Source: [Clostridium] aerotolerans DSM 5434 (GTDB lineage Bacteria > Bacillota > Clostridia > Lachnospirales > Lachnospiraceae). Taken from it: 64,000 nucleotides of DNA. The translations under genes and the position numbers were made by a program. Below the pieces are notes generated by a model, which was given only the letters and a program-made list of their open reading frames with translations, did no database searches and was not told where the DNA came from. The stretch is taken from positions 124,001 to 188,000 of the forward strand of contig NZ_JHWJ01000006.1 in the NCBI RefSeq assembly GCF_000687555.1, written 5' to 3'. Shown in pieces: positions 44,376 to 52,579 of this stretch. Each line of letters starts with the position of its first letter. Position 1 is the first letter of the stretch.

Positions 44376-44419
44376 TAATATACCATAAAGAAATGGCTAT
44401 TTTAATGGCCAATAGTATA

Positions 44420-44443
44420 AGCCAGCGTCGATTGGCGCTGGCT
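44420..44443. other. GC-rich hairpin between convergent genes
   Basis: agccagcg and cgctggct form a stem with an 8-base loop, between the coat cluster and the convergent fabF-like gene. There is no T-run on either side, so it may be a weak terminator or a structured 3' end. Confidence 0.4.
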
Positions 44444-44491
44444 GGTAAGGGACGAGACATTTGGTATGCATTTTCTCAGTATTATGTAATG

Positions 44492-45733
44492 TTATTTGTC
44501 TTCTGCCTTCCACTTTTTAAATAGGAGAGAAGCGTTATGACCACCAAAGCCGAATCCGTTAGAAATTGCAAAATCAAGTGTGTGCCTGATGGCGGCATTG
44601 GGAACATAGTCGAGGTCGCATTCGTCATCTGCATTTGTCAAATTGATTGTTGGTGGTATTACACCATGCTGAAGCGCCTTTAATGTGATAATAGCTTCTA
44701 TACCACCCGCAGCCCCAAACAAATGACCTGTCATGGATTTTGTTGCACTAATCTTGATTTTTTTGGCATGTTCCTTGAATAGAGCTTTGATTGCCTTTGT
44801 TTCTGATTTATCCCCCTCTTTTGTACCAGTGGCATGAGCATTGATATAATCCACCTGTGAGGGCAAAATATTTGCCATTTGTAATGCCAGTTCCATCGCC
44901 CGTTCAGCGCCATGATAATCTGGTGTGGTGATATGGTAGGCATCGGTGGTTGAGCCATATCCTATAATTTCTCCTAATATGTCTGCTCCACGGCTTTTTG
45001 CATGTTCCAGTTCTTCCAAAAATAAAATTGCCGAACCCTCGGACATGACAAAACCATCCCTTAATTTGTCAAATGGACGACTGGCTTTTTCGGGACAATC
45101 ATTATTTGTGGACATTGCGTTCATGTTGGCAAAGCCTGAAAATGCGAGCGTATTAATGGGAGCTTCTGCTCCCCCTGCAATGATTGCATCGGTATGACCA
45201 TATCGGATACTTAAAAATGCTTCTCCTATCGCCTGATTGGCGGTAGCACACGCTGAAACTGGAGCAAAGCTCGGCCCTTTAAATCCAGTTTTAATTGCAA
45301 TAAATCCAGATGCCATATTACTTATCATCATCGGAATCATAAAAGGGGATACCCGGCGTGTCCCTTTATCTAAATAAGATTCGTGATTCTTTAATAGAGT
45401 GCCGACTCCACCAATTCCAGAACCCACATAAACGCCAACCCTGTTCTTATCAAAGCTTTCATCGTGTACCTGTGCCATATCAATTGCCTGCTTTGCCGCG
45501 GCATATGCATATTGTACAAACAGATCATACTGCCTTACTTCCTTTTTTTCCAAATAATTTTCAGGAACAAAATTATCTATATACCCGGCAATGCGAGAGG
45601 AGATATTAGAAAAGGAAGGGTCTTCTATTTTCTTAATTCCAGACCTTCCATTGACAACATTATCCCACAGCGTATCTACCGTATTGCCAGACGACGAAAT
45701 AATACCGTAGCCTGTAATAACCACTCTTCTCAT
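44492..45733 (-). CDS. fabF: 3-oxoacyl-ACP synthase II (FabF-type ketosynthase)
   Basis: A 413-residue condensing enzyme that extends acyl-ACP with malonyl-ACP. The Cys-His-His active site is complete: Cys in VSACATANQAIGEA, His in NAHATGTKEGDKSE and His in SMTGHLFGAAGG. VVITGYGIISSSGN and GFGGHNASLLF are also typical. It stands apart from any fab cluster and begins 1 base after the TetR gene's stop, with a strong aaggagg site lying inside the tetR 3' end. It is therefore probably a regulated extra ketosynthase, for membrane lipid adjustment or a specialised acyl chain, not the main housekeeping copy. Confidence 0.88.
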   Translation of the reverse strand: MRRVVITGYGIISSSGNTVDTLWDNVVNGRSGIKKIEDPSFSNISSRIAGYIDNFVPENYLEKKEVRQYDLFVQYAYAAAKQAIDMAQVHDESFDKNRVGVYVGSGIGGVGTLLKNHESYLDKGTRRVSPFMIPMMISNMASGFIAIKTGFKGPSFAPVSACATANQAIGEAFLSIRYGHTDAIIAGGAEAPINTLAFSGFANMNAMSTNNDCPEKASRPFDKLRDGFVMSEGSAILFLEELEHAKSRGADILGEIIGYGSTTDAYHITTPDYHGAERAMELALQMANILPSQVDYINAHATGTKEGDKSETKAIKALFKEHAKKIKISATKSMTGHLFGAAGGIEAIITLKALQHGVIPPTINLTNADDECDLDYVPNAAIRHTLDFAISNGFGFGGHNASLLFKKWKAEDK

Positions 45734-45734
45734 G

Positions 45735-46301
45735 TTAGCTGCCTCCTTGCGTACTTAACGCCTTGTTGAATTGCGCTTGGATTGATGAAATCATTTTTTC
45801 GAAGGAACTGTCATTTAGAACCCTTCTGTATTGAAGAGCGCCTTTCACACTCAAAAGTATCGTTCTTGCAATGTCATCGTTATCCAGGTTGGGGTTATAC
45901 TTTCTTACCAGAGCTGCCCACAGCTCAATTTCATTTTTACTGATTTCTTCCAAAATCGTTTTCATACTTTCTGGTAAGTATTCATAGTCACTTTGCAAAC
46001 TTGAGATAGGGCATATTTCATCGGGCATTATCTTATCAATTCTATTTTTAATAAACAACCAGGGCTTCTCCTTGTTATTGGTCATCTGCTCTAAAGTATG
46101 TTCATAGCTTTCCAATAAACCAGCTTGTATTTTCTCACAGACCGCGACACCCAAATCTTCTTTCTTCTCAAAGTAATAATGCACCGCAGCCTTTGTGATG
46201 CCCAAATCTTTAGAAATATCATCATAGCTCAAAGACAAAAATCCTTTTGTTTTAATGAGCCGCATAGACAAAGATACAATATCATCTTTTTTACCAGCCA
46301 T
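45735..46301 (-). CDS. TetR family regulator of the fabF-type gene
   Basis: A 188-residue TetR protein starting at MAGKKDDIVSL (46301). The upstream extension of the open frame runs through the operator and promoter, so it is not used. The HTH is SYDDISKDLGITKAAVHYYF; the C-terminal ligand domain is helical (WAALVRKYNPNLDNDDIART). It is cotranscribed with the fabF-like gene, and an 18-base operator overlaps the transcription start region. It probably represses the two-gene operon until an acyl or hydrophobic effector binds. Confidence 0.87.
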   Translation of the reverse strand: MAGKKDDIVSLSMRLIKTKGFLSLSYDDISKDLGITKAAVHYYFEKKEDLGVAVCEKIQAGLLESYEHTLEQMTNNKEKPWLFIKNRIDKIMPDEICPISSLQSDYEYLPESMKTILEEISKNEIELWAALVRKYNPNLDNDDIARTILLSVKGALQYRRVLNDSSFEKMISSIQAQFNKALSTQGGS

Positions 46302-46329
46302 AATTATTTCACGCTCCTTTTTACAAAAC

Positions 46330-46347
46330 TTACCTACTAGTAAGTAA
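46330..46347. promoter_or_regulatory. TetR operator
   Basis: ttacctactagtaagtaa is an 18-base palindrome with one mismatched pair, directly downstream of the - strand -10 box and 29 bases before the tetR start, the right place for autorepression. Confidence 0.7.
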
Positions 46348-46351
46348 AAAC

Positions 46352-46380
46352 ACAATATCATATATTACCACTTCTGTCAA
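46352..46380 (-). promoter_or_regulatory. sigma-A promoter of the tetR-fabF operon
   Basis: On the - strand: TTGACA (46380-46375), 17-base spacer, TATTGT (46357-46352), followed by the palindromic operator. Confidence 0.7.
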
Positions 46381-46462
46381 TTGCCAATAGTCTGGTAGAA
46401 TTATTTCGGATCACTATGTCTTAACACTATATCGGAAGACAGATATCATTTTTATTTTTTAC

Positions 46463-46513
46463 TTGACTTATACAGTTGGACGATATATAATCAAAATGTA
46501 CAGTTAAACTGTA
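46463..46513 (+). promoter_or_regulatory. promoter and operator of the padR operon
   Basis: ttgact (46463-46468), a 17-base spacer and tataat (46486-46491) form a sigma-A promoter. A perfect 15-base palindrome, tacagttaaactgta (46499-46513), overlaps the transcription start. A matching half-site tacagtt lies in the spacer (46471-46477). Two direct repeats acgatataaag follow at 46523 and 46538. Confidence 0.65.
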
Positions 46514-46558
46514 TAAATGCAAACGATATAAAGTGATACGATATAAAGGAGAACGATA

Positions 46559-46885
46559 ATGAATTATAACAAGCTGTTACCTCTCACAGAAACGACATTT
46601 TACATTATGCTGTCTCTGGCAACTCCGTCCCATGGATATGCCATCATGCAGAATGTTGAGTTATTAAGCGAAAACAAAGTAAAGGTAGCTGCTGGAACAC
46701 TTTACGGAGCGATAGAAAATCTATTAAAACAGAAGCTGATTATCGAAGTGAAAAGCGAAGACAAACGCCGCAGAGTATACACTCTGACCCCAGAAGGGAA
46801 GGAGTTACTAAAGCTTGAAATTGAGCGGTTAAGACACCTGATTCAAATATCAGAAGGAATAGAGCTTGGAGGCAAGGAACGATGA
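46559..46885 (+). CDS. PadR family transcriptional regulator
   Basis: A 108-residue winged-helix repressor of the PadR family: LPLTETTFYIMLSLATPSHG, GYAIMQNVELLSENKVKV and GTLYGAIENLLKQKLI followed by RRRVYTLTPEGKELL. It lacks the long C-terminal domain of PadR subfamily 1. Ribosome site aaaggag is good. The start of the DUF2812 gene overlaps its stop by 4 bases, a common pairing. It probably represses its own operon through the palindrome near 46499. Confidence 0.9.
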   Translation: MNYNKLLPLTETTFYIMLSLATPSHGYAIMQNVELLSENKVKVAAGTLYGAIENLLKQKLIIEVKSEDKRRRVYTLTPEGKELLKLEIERLRHLIQISEGIELGGKER

Positions 46886-47496
46886 AAAAATTTAAAATTA
46901 TTCCAGACTTTGTAAATGAAGAAAAGTTTTTAAATGAAATGGCCCTACAGGGATATTATTTGGAAAAATACAATTCACTTGGCGTATATACATTTCGGGA
47001 AGAGGCACCACAAAGTCTGTGTTACAGAATTGATTACCGTACATTTTCCAGCAAAAAGCAGTTTGAAGACTATTGTGCTCTGTTTGAGGATGCAGGCTGG
47101 GAACATGTTTACGGCACCCGTCATTCCGGTTCCCAATACTTTCTTCCCATACCAGGGAGAGCACAGACAGATGATATATTTTCAGATAAAGAATCGAAAG
47201 CAGGACGGTACAAACGGTATTCCTCCCAATGCTTTGCGTCCCTGATGTTAATGATTACCTGGCTTTTTGTATTAAATTCAGATAACTGGAAAATTTGGAA
47301 TGTGAAAAGCTGGTATTTTACTCCCGGGCTTTGGGATATGCCTGGTTCCTTATTTTGGAAGGCATTTCTCTTTGAAACACCCTTTGTAATTTTAAGGGTT
47401 GCGCCAATGATACTCTTTTTCTTTATGGCAATTTTATATGGATATTGGTCCGTTAAAGCGAAGGACCTCTATAAAAAGGAGCTTGACGTCCACTGA
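46882..47496 (+). CDS. DUF2812 membrane protein
   Basis: A 204-residue protein. The first 100 residues are the DUF2812 cytoplasmic part (FKIIPDFVNEEKFLNEMALQ, YRIDYRTFSSKKQFEDYCAL, FEDAGWEHVYG). Two membrane helices follow (SLMLMITWLFVLNS and ILFFFMAILYGYW). The family is usually encoded beside PadR regulators in Firmicutes and is suspected to act with them in envelope stress sensing; the mechanism is unknown. Its last codons lie inside the 5' arm and loop of the terminator. Confidence 0.85.
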   Translation: MKKFKIIPDFVNEEKFLNEMALQGYYLEKYNSLGVYTFREEAPQSLCYRIDYRTFSSKKQFEDYCALFEDAGWEHVYGTRHSGSQYFLPIPGRAQTDDIFSDKESKAGRYKRYSSQCFASLMLMITWLFVLNSDNWKIWNVKSWYFTPGLWDMPGSLFWKAFLFETPFVILRVAPMILFFFMAILYGYWSVKAKDLYKKELDVH

Positions 47497-47524
47497 TTTT
47501 AATCATTGGGCGTCAAGCTCTTTT
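47479..47524. terminator. bidirectional terminator overlapping the DUF2812 3' end
   Basis: gagcttgacg/cgtcaagctc arms, with T-runs in both directions; the DUF2812 stop codon (47494-47496) is in the loop. It serves both convergent genes. Confidence 0.75.
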
Positions 47525-48100
47525 CTACAGCTTACGGAATATCTCTGGTTTTGATTCTATCATGGATAGAAAATTATATTTCCTTATATAATCCATATAA
47601 TCTTTAGCGCTCTGTTCAATTTCCTCATCAGTGACTTGAAAGGATGCTCCAAAGAATGAAAAGTGCGGCAATGCAGTAGCTCCAATATAAATTGTAGTTG
47701 CTTTAAAAGGAGCGATAATCTCATCTACAGTAAATGTAATGGAACCATTTTGTGAGTAATTCTCCTTTTTATTCCCAATCGAGATTGCTATGCCAAATTT
47801 CTTACCATGGAGCGCATTGCCCATAGAACCATAAGCCCATCCACGGGTCAATACGTCATCAAGCCATTTCTTTAACAATGGGGGATAGCTATACCAGTAC
47901 AATGGAAACTGGAGAATGATGCATTGATGGGTCTCAAGCAGTTTCTGTTCCTTAGATACATCAATGTTCCAATCAGGATATTCCTGATACAATTCATGAA
48001 CGGTCACCTCATCGGGATTTAATAGCAGTTCCTGCCTCCATCTTTTGTTCACTCTGGAATGTTCCATATTGGGATGTGCTAGAATTACGAGTGTTTTCAT
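47525..48100 (-). CDS. flavodoxin-fold NAD(P)H oxidoreductase (KefF/MdaB-like)
   Basis: A 191-residue quinone reductase-like flavoprotein. TLVILAHPNMEHSRVNKRW is the FMN-binding start, ILQFPLYWYSYPPLLKKWLD and WAYGSMGNALHGKKFGIAIS are family motifs. The start at 48100 is supported by aaggtgatg upstream; the open frame's earlier ATG at 48145 is less likely. It probably reduces quinones or electrophiles with NAD(P)H. It is divergent from the PNPOx-like gene. Confidence 0.87.
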   Translation of the reverse strand: MKTLVILAHPNMEHSRVNKRWRQELLLNPDEVTVHELYQEYPDWNIDVSKEQKLLETHQCIILQFPLYWYSYPPLLKKWLDDVLTRGWAYGSMGNALHGKKFGIAISIGNKKENYSQNGSITFTVDEIIAPFKATTIYIGATALPHFSFFGASFQVTDEEIEQSAKDYMDYIRKYNFLSMIESKPEIFRKL

Positions 48101-48228
48101 AAGCATCACCTTTCTTACTTCGTCTTTTCCTATATTATTGAGCACATGACAAGAAAAGTAAATACATACAATGAAGTAATATAGTTACTTGCAGGTGGTT
48201 ACTGGACGAAATCAAAGGAGGATTTTTT

Positions 48229-48732
48229 ATGGATTATAAGAAAGCTGCCAGCTATTGGCTGGAAAAAGAGAAAGAGTCCGTCCGAATGGATGAGATTACT
48301 CTATGGCAGCATATGGAATCATTTATAAAGGCCCACAACACCTGTGCGCTCTCTACGGGCTGTAACGATTTTGTACGCTGTACTCCCATTGAGTACGAAT
48401 TTAAGGATAAGAAATTCTGGCTGTTTTCTGAAGGGGGGCTTAAATTTCGGGGGCTGGAGGGAAATCATAATGTTTGCCTTGCCATTTTTAACAGCTATAC
48501 TGGTTTTGGCCAGCTGGGAGGAATGCAGGTCACAGGCACAGCAGAGCTTGTAGAGCCATGGACGGCGGAATACATGGATTTACTGGCATATAAAATGATT
48601 CCGCCGGAGAACCTAAAAAAATTGTCCACTGCCTTATACCTGATTAAAATCACGCCGTTGCGCATCGATTATTTGTGCTCTGAATTTCAAACCTTGGGCT
48701 TTGATCCAAGACAGTACCTGATTGTTTCCTGA
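48229..48732 (+). CDS. pyridoxamine 5'-phosphate oxidase-like flavin-binding protein
   Basis: A 167-residue split-barrel protein. The core is MESFIKAHNTCALSTGCNDF, PIEYEFKDKKFWLFSEGG, NVCLAIFNSY and GMQVTGTAELVEP, which is the usual FMN or heme binding barrel. Members include nitroreductase-like and heme-utilisation proteins; no substrate is implied here. The ribosome site aaaggagg is strong. A strong shared terminator separates it from the convergent MerR gene. Confidence 0.85.
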   Translation: MDYKKAASYWLEKEKESVRMDEITLWQHMESFIKAHNTCALSTGCNDFVRCTPIEYEFKDKKFWLFSEGGLKFRGLEGNHNVCLAIFNSYTGFGQLGGMQVTGTAELVEPWTAEYMDLLAYKMIPPENLKKLSTALYLIKITPLRIDYLCSEFQTLGFDPRQYLIVS

Positions 48733-48760
48733 TATCAGGGGCGAGTGAAGTCTGCCATGA

Positions 48761-48816
48761 TGACCGGAATGAAAAAGCTTTTTTCAGTAATGAAAGAGGT
48801 TTTTTCATTCCGGTCA
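48761..48816. terminator. bidirectional terminator
   Basis: tgaccggaatgaaaaa and ttttttcattccggtca are complementary arms with a loop of about 24 bases, flanked by T-runs on both strands, between convergent genes. Confidence 0.85.
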
Positions 48817-48822
48817 TATTTT

Positions 48823-49653
48823 TTACTCATTTTCATTTAACAAATGCAGCAGCTGCAAATCCATATAGTAATTGTACTTGGAAGCTGCGGATACGTTTAC
48901 CATTCTAGAGACCAGGTATGCGTGATTATCAATGCGGATATTCCGTTCCTTTGCATATTCACTCATCTCATTGAACGCAAGTACCAGATTTTCCTCAGAA
49001 TATAAAAAGCGTTTCGTCAGATACCGGCCCTCGGGAAGAATTCTGCATGACAGTCCTGGTATTTTCTGATCGGAAAAGATACCAAACCCTTTCACCTGAA
49101 GGTGATTGTCTGCATGCAGCTCTGGAATATAATAATAAGTACACATGATATTTGTTTCACTGTTGCTTTTATTAAAGCCATCCATGGTATTGCGGCTTAC
49201 ATGTTTATCCAGATCATAGATGGAAACATTCAGTTCATTATAATACAGATTTCTGGTAAGGAGATACTGTTCAAATATTTCGATTTTTTCCGGATATTTC
49301 ATTCGGTGCTTCAAATCAGTAATGAGACTGCCGGTCACTTTTCTGGAATATTCCAGGTCACTGATTTTTTGATCCAGCTGGCTCTGATGAGACTCTAAAA
49401 TCGTTAACAATTTGTCAATTCCGTTGCCTTCCTGGATTAAAATTTTAATATCTTCCAGTGGAACGTTAAGTGTTTTGTTTAAATAACGGATTACGTCAAT
49501 AATAAAAAACTGATCATAGCTATAGTAACGGTACTTGGTGAAAGCGTCTGTTTGAGAGGGTTTCAGCAAGTTGATCTGATCATAATTCCGAAGTGCCTTT
49601 ATCGGAATATTTAAAATACGTGATACTTCCCCAATCGAATATAGTTTTGTCAT
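48823..49653 (-). CDS. MerR family transcriptional regulator
   Basis: A 276-residue MerR protein: LYSIGEVSRILNIPIKALRNY DNA-binding head, a dimerisation helix (DKLLTILESHQSQLDQKISD), then a C-terminal domain of about 150 residues with no family I recognise, probably the ligand sensor (GEVLH-type GyrI-like motifs are not obvious). The likely start is ATG at 49653; GTG at 49662 is an alternative. It is divergent from the three-gene reductase operon and lies next to a perfect 19-base-spacer promoter, so it is very likely the operon's activator. Confidence 0.85.
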   Translation of the reverse strand: MTKLYSIGEVSRILNIPIKALRNYDQINLLKPSQTDAFTKYRYYSYDQFFIIDVIRYLNKTLNVPLEDIKILIQEGNGIDKLLTILESHQSQLDQKISDLEYSRKVTGSLITDLKHRMKYPEKIEIFEQYLLTRNLYYNELNVSIYDLDKHVSRNTMDGFNKSNSETNIMCTYYYIPELHADNHLQVKGFGIFSDQKIPGLSCRILPEGRYLTKRFLYSEENLVLAFNEMSEYAKERNIRIDNHAYLVSRMVNVSAASKYNYYMDLQLLHLLNENE

Positions 49654-49671
49654 TTTTTTCACACTTTCTGG

Positions 49672-49702
49672 TTGACTCTGCCCCTATGGCAGACCATATA
49701 GT
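49672..49702 (+). promoter_or_regulatory. MerR-type 19-base-spacer promoter of the reductase operon
   Basis: ttgact (49672-49677), spacer of exactly 19 bases, tatagt (49697-49702). The spacer carries the dyad ctgcc-cctat-ggcag (49678-49692). Long 19-base spacers with a central dyad are the hallmark of MerR-activated promoters, where the activator twists DNA to realign the boxes. The operon's start codon is 76 bases downstream. Confidence 0.82.
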
Positions 49703-49777
49703 CTATTATAGATTATTAATAAAAAGAGTCAATAAGAGTTATTTTGTTAAATGGAACGAAGAGAACGGAGGGCTTTA

Positions 49778-51853
49778 ATGGAAAAGGTGTCAATTACGAT
49801 TGATGGATATTCTTTGGAGGTTGATTCAGGAAAAAGCATACTAAGCGCAGCTTTGGAAGCAGATTTATATATACCGCACCTGTGTCATCATCCCGATCTG
49901 CCGGATGCAGGGGAATGCAGGCTTTGCGTGGTGGAGATTGAAGGCCGGGATGAAATCAAAACATCGTGTACCACTCAGGTGGAAGATGGAATGGTGATAC
50001 ATACAAAGACAGAGAAATTAAATGCCATGCGCCGTCTTTCCATGGAACTGATGCTGGCAAATCATGTGGATGACTGCACCACCTGTCCCAAATATCTAAA
50101 GTGCGAATTGCAGTCCCTGATCCAATATTTGGAGGTCAGTACCTCAAGGCTTCGAAGAACATTAAACAGTGTGCCGGTAAATACGGAAAATCCACTGTTT
50201 GTCCGTGACTTGAACCGCTGTGTATCCTGTGGCCGCTGTGTAAGAGCCTGTAAGGAGCTACGTGGTGTTGATGTATTAAATTATGAGATGACAGAAGATG
50301 ACAGAGTCATGGTGGACGTTAAAAATCACCACACCATGGCAGAAGAGAACTGCCGTTTTTGCGGGGCATGTGTAGAGGTGTGTCCAACGGGAGCCTTGCA
50401 GGATAAGGAAGGAGTTTTTAAGCCGAATCTGAACCGGGACCTTGAACTGATTCCTTGTAAGGCAGAATGCCCCATTCATACGGATGTACCAAAATACGTT
50501 CGCGCCATCAAGGAAGGAAGATATCAGGATGCCATTGCCACCATCAGAGAAAAGGCACCCTTTCCTCATTCCCTGGGATATGTGTGTATGGCATTTTGCG
50601 AAAGCGCATGCAGGCGAAAGGAAATCAACCAGTCCCTGTCCATCCGAGAGCTTAAGAAATTTGCAGCAGCAAAGGATGAAGGGCTTTGGAAAGAGCACGT
50701 GACCTATAAGCCCAAAACAGGAAAACGGGTAGCAGTGATAGGAAGCGGTCCTGCGGGGCTCACCGCTGCGTATTATTTAACAAAGCTGGGCCATGAGGTC
50801 ACTGTCTTTGAGAGATCACCGGTAGCAGGAGGAATGCTGTCTACAGGAATTCCAGATTACCGGCTTCCCAGAGAAGCTGTCCAGGCAGAGATTCTTGAAA
50901 TAGAACGGGCAGGAGTCACCATTTTAACCAATACAAAGATAGAATCCTTAGAGGATTTGAAAAACAAGGGCTTTGATAAAATATTACTGGCGGTTGGGGC
51001 CGGTAAGGGAAACCGGCTGCCCATAGAAGGAGCTGATTACAGCAACGTCTATGAAAATATTGAGTTCTTAGAAAGAGCATCCTTAGGAAACTCAGAGTCT
51101 GTGGGAGAAAAAGTAGTTGTTCTTGGAGGCGGAAATGTTGCATTTGACTGCGCCAGACAAGCCTTGCGCCTGGGAGCTAAGGACGTGGTAATCGCATGTC
51201 TGGAAAGCAGGGAAGCCATGACTGCCAGTGAGGAAGAGATTTCAGAAGGACTAAAAGAAGGAATCAGGCTGATGAATGGAAGAACCTTTCTGTCAATCGA
51301 AGGTTCGGAAAATAAGGGCACAGGGGTTAAGTGTCAGGAGGTCTCTTCCTTTACCTTTGATGAAAACAGGAAATTACAGTTAGAAGTAAAACCCGATTCA
51401 GAGCATGTGATAAAAGCAGATACCATTATCTTTGCTGCCGGACAAAAACCAGAGCTGCCAAAGCAATGGGAGGTTCCGGTAAAGAAAGGTAATCTCATTG
51501 ATACGGATGACGAAATCAGAGTAAAAGGCAGAGAGGATTTGTTTGCTGCCGGAGACGCCGTTTATGGAACCCATTCCGTGGTACAGGCCATAGCAGCAGG
51601 CCGTAAGGCTGCTTCTGTCATTGGTCAGGAATTAAATGGGGATTGGGATATTGAAGATAAGCTGGCAAATGACGTGGCACCAGATCCATTTCTGGGAAGA
51701 TCGGAAGGCTTTTTAAAGACCGAACGACATGGCTGCGTGGATTCGTGCTTTAAGGAATCAGCCGCATGTGGGGAAGCCGGAAGATGTCTGCAATGTGATT
51801 TAAGAACCCAGATCACAAGGCCCAAGCTTTGGGTACATTACAAAATCAAGTAG
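49778..51853 (+). CDS. NuoG/GltD-like iron-sulfur flavoprotein, electron-input subunit
   Basis: A 691-residue soluble protein. A plant-type [2Fe-2S] domain (HLCHHPDLPDAGECRLCVVE) leads into a His-Cys3 [4Fe-4S] site (HVDDCTTCPKYLKCE), two further [4Fe-4S] ferredoxin motifs (CVSCGRCVRAC and CRFCGACVEVCP), then a GltD/NfnB-like part starting CKAECPIHTDVPKY, with FAD site VIGSGPAGLTAAYYL and NAD(P) site VLGGGNVAFDCARQALRLG. It should pass electrons from NAD(P)H to the partner subunits. The start at 49778 has ggaggg 7 bases upstream. It is transcribed from the MerR-type promoter. Confidence 0.87.
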   Translation: MEKVSITIDGYSLEVDSGKSILSAALEADLYIPHLCHHPDLPDAGECRLCVVEIEGRDEIKTSCTTQVEDGMVIHTKTEKLNAMRRLSMELMLANHVDDCTTCPKYLKCELQSLIQYLEVSTSRLRRTLNSVPVNTENPLFVRDLNRCVSCGRCVRACKELRGVDVLNYEMTEDDRVMVDVKNHHTMAEENCRFCGACVEVCPTGALQDKEGVFKPNLNRDLELIPCKAECPIHTDVPKYVRAIKEGRYQDAIATIREKAPFPHSLGYVCMAFCESACRRKEINQSLSIRELKKFAAAKDEGLWKEHVTYKPKTGKRVAVIGSGPAGLTAAYYLTKLGHEVTVFERSPVAGGMLSTGIPDYRLPREAVQAEILEIERAGVTILTNTKIESLEDLKNKGFDKILLAVGAGKGNRLPIEGADYSNVYENIEFLERASLGNSESVGEKVVVLGGGNVAFDCARQALRLGAKDVVIACLESREAMTASEEEISEGLKEGIRLMNGRTFLSIEGSENKGTGVKCQEVSSFTFDENRKLQLEVKPDSEHVIKADTIIFAAGQKPELPKQWEVPVKKGNLIDTDDEIRVKGREDLFAAGDAVYGTHSVVQAIAAGRKAASVIGQELNGDWDIEDKLANDVAPDPFLGRSEGFLKTERHGCVDSCFKESAACGEAGRCLQCDLRTQITRPKLWVHYKIK

Positions 51854-51870
51854 GAGAAGGAGGGCGGATT

Positions 51871-52557
51871 ATGGTATTAAAAGAAAGAGAACAATGGAAA
51901 GAAAAGTCTGTGGATGAGATTAAAGACTTTATATCAAATGTATATGAAAAAGAAGCAAAGAGTCCTTGTCCGGTGGATCGGCTAAAGGCCCTTTCTGACT
52001 CCCTTCGCCGCAAAAGCTGTGGGGAATGTGTCATCTGCAGGGAGGGGATTCTGCAGCTTTCCGTTCTCACTGAATCCATTACCCAGGGAGGTGGACGGGA
52101 GGGAGATATAGACGTAATAAGTGAAATATCCCAGGATATGTCCATAGGCTCAGGCTGTGATTTTGGCAGGGAAGTGGGAAAAATAGCAAAAGATATCATA
52201 GAAAGTGAAAGAGAGCAGTTCGAGCGCCATATTAAGAGAAAGCGTTGTGACGCTCTGGTCTGTAAAAATTTCATTACTTATTATATATCACCGGAAGCCT
52301 GTACTGGATGCAATCAATGCGCAAAGGCATGCAAAGCAGAATCCATAAAGGGCAGCAACGGACTGATCCACATCATTGACTCAGCCTCCTGCACAAAATG
52401 CGGGGACTGTGAACTGACCTGTGAATCCGGTGCCATATTAAAATCGAGTACTTCTGTGCCCAATCTTCCAACCATACCGGTGCCAGTGGGAAGTACTCCT
52501 TCCGATTCCAGTCAAGGCAGCTTAATGTCTCAAAGAAGACGTAGAAGAAGCGAATAA
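51871..52557 (+). CDS. NuoF C-terminal-like iron-sulfur subunit with ferredoxin domain
   Basis: A 228-residue protein. Residues about 40-120 match the C-terminal [4Fe-4S]-binding helical domain of NuoF (SLRRKSCGECVICREGILQL and later GSGCDF). Residues about 150-200 hold two ferredoxin motifs (CTGCNQCAKACKAE, CTKCGDCELTCESGA). The FMN- and NADH-binding part of NuoF is absent, so this is an electron-transfer module rather than a dehydrogenase. A short Ser/Pro-rich stretch ends in five Arg (RRRRR). The start at 51871 has a strong ggagg. It lies between two flavoprotein genes and probably bridges them. Confidence 0.8.
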   Translation: MVLKEREQWKEKSVDEIKDFISNVYEKEAKSPCPVDRLKALSDSLRRKSCGECVICREGILQLSVLTESITQGGGREGDIDVISEISQDMSIGSGCDFGREVGKIAKDIIESEREQFERHIKRKRCDALVCKNFITYYISPEACTGCNQCAKACKAESIKGSNGLIHIIDSASCTKCGDCELTCESGAILKSSTSVPNLPTIPVPVGSTPSDSSQGSLMSQRRRRRSE

Positions 52558-52579
52558 ATCAAAAACAGGAGGAAGTATC

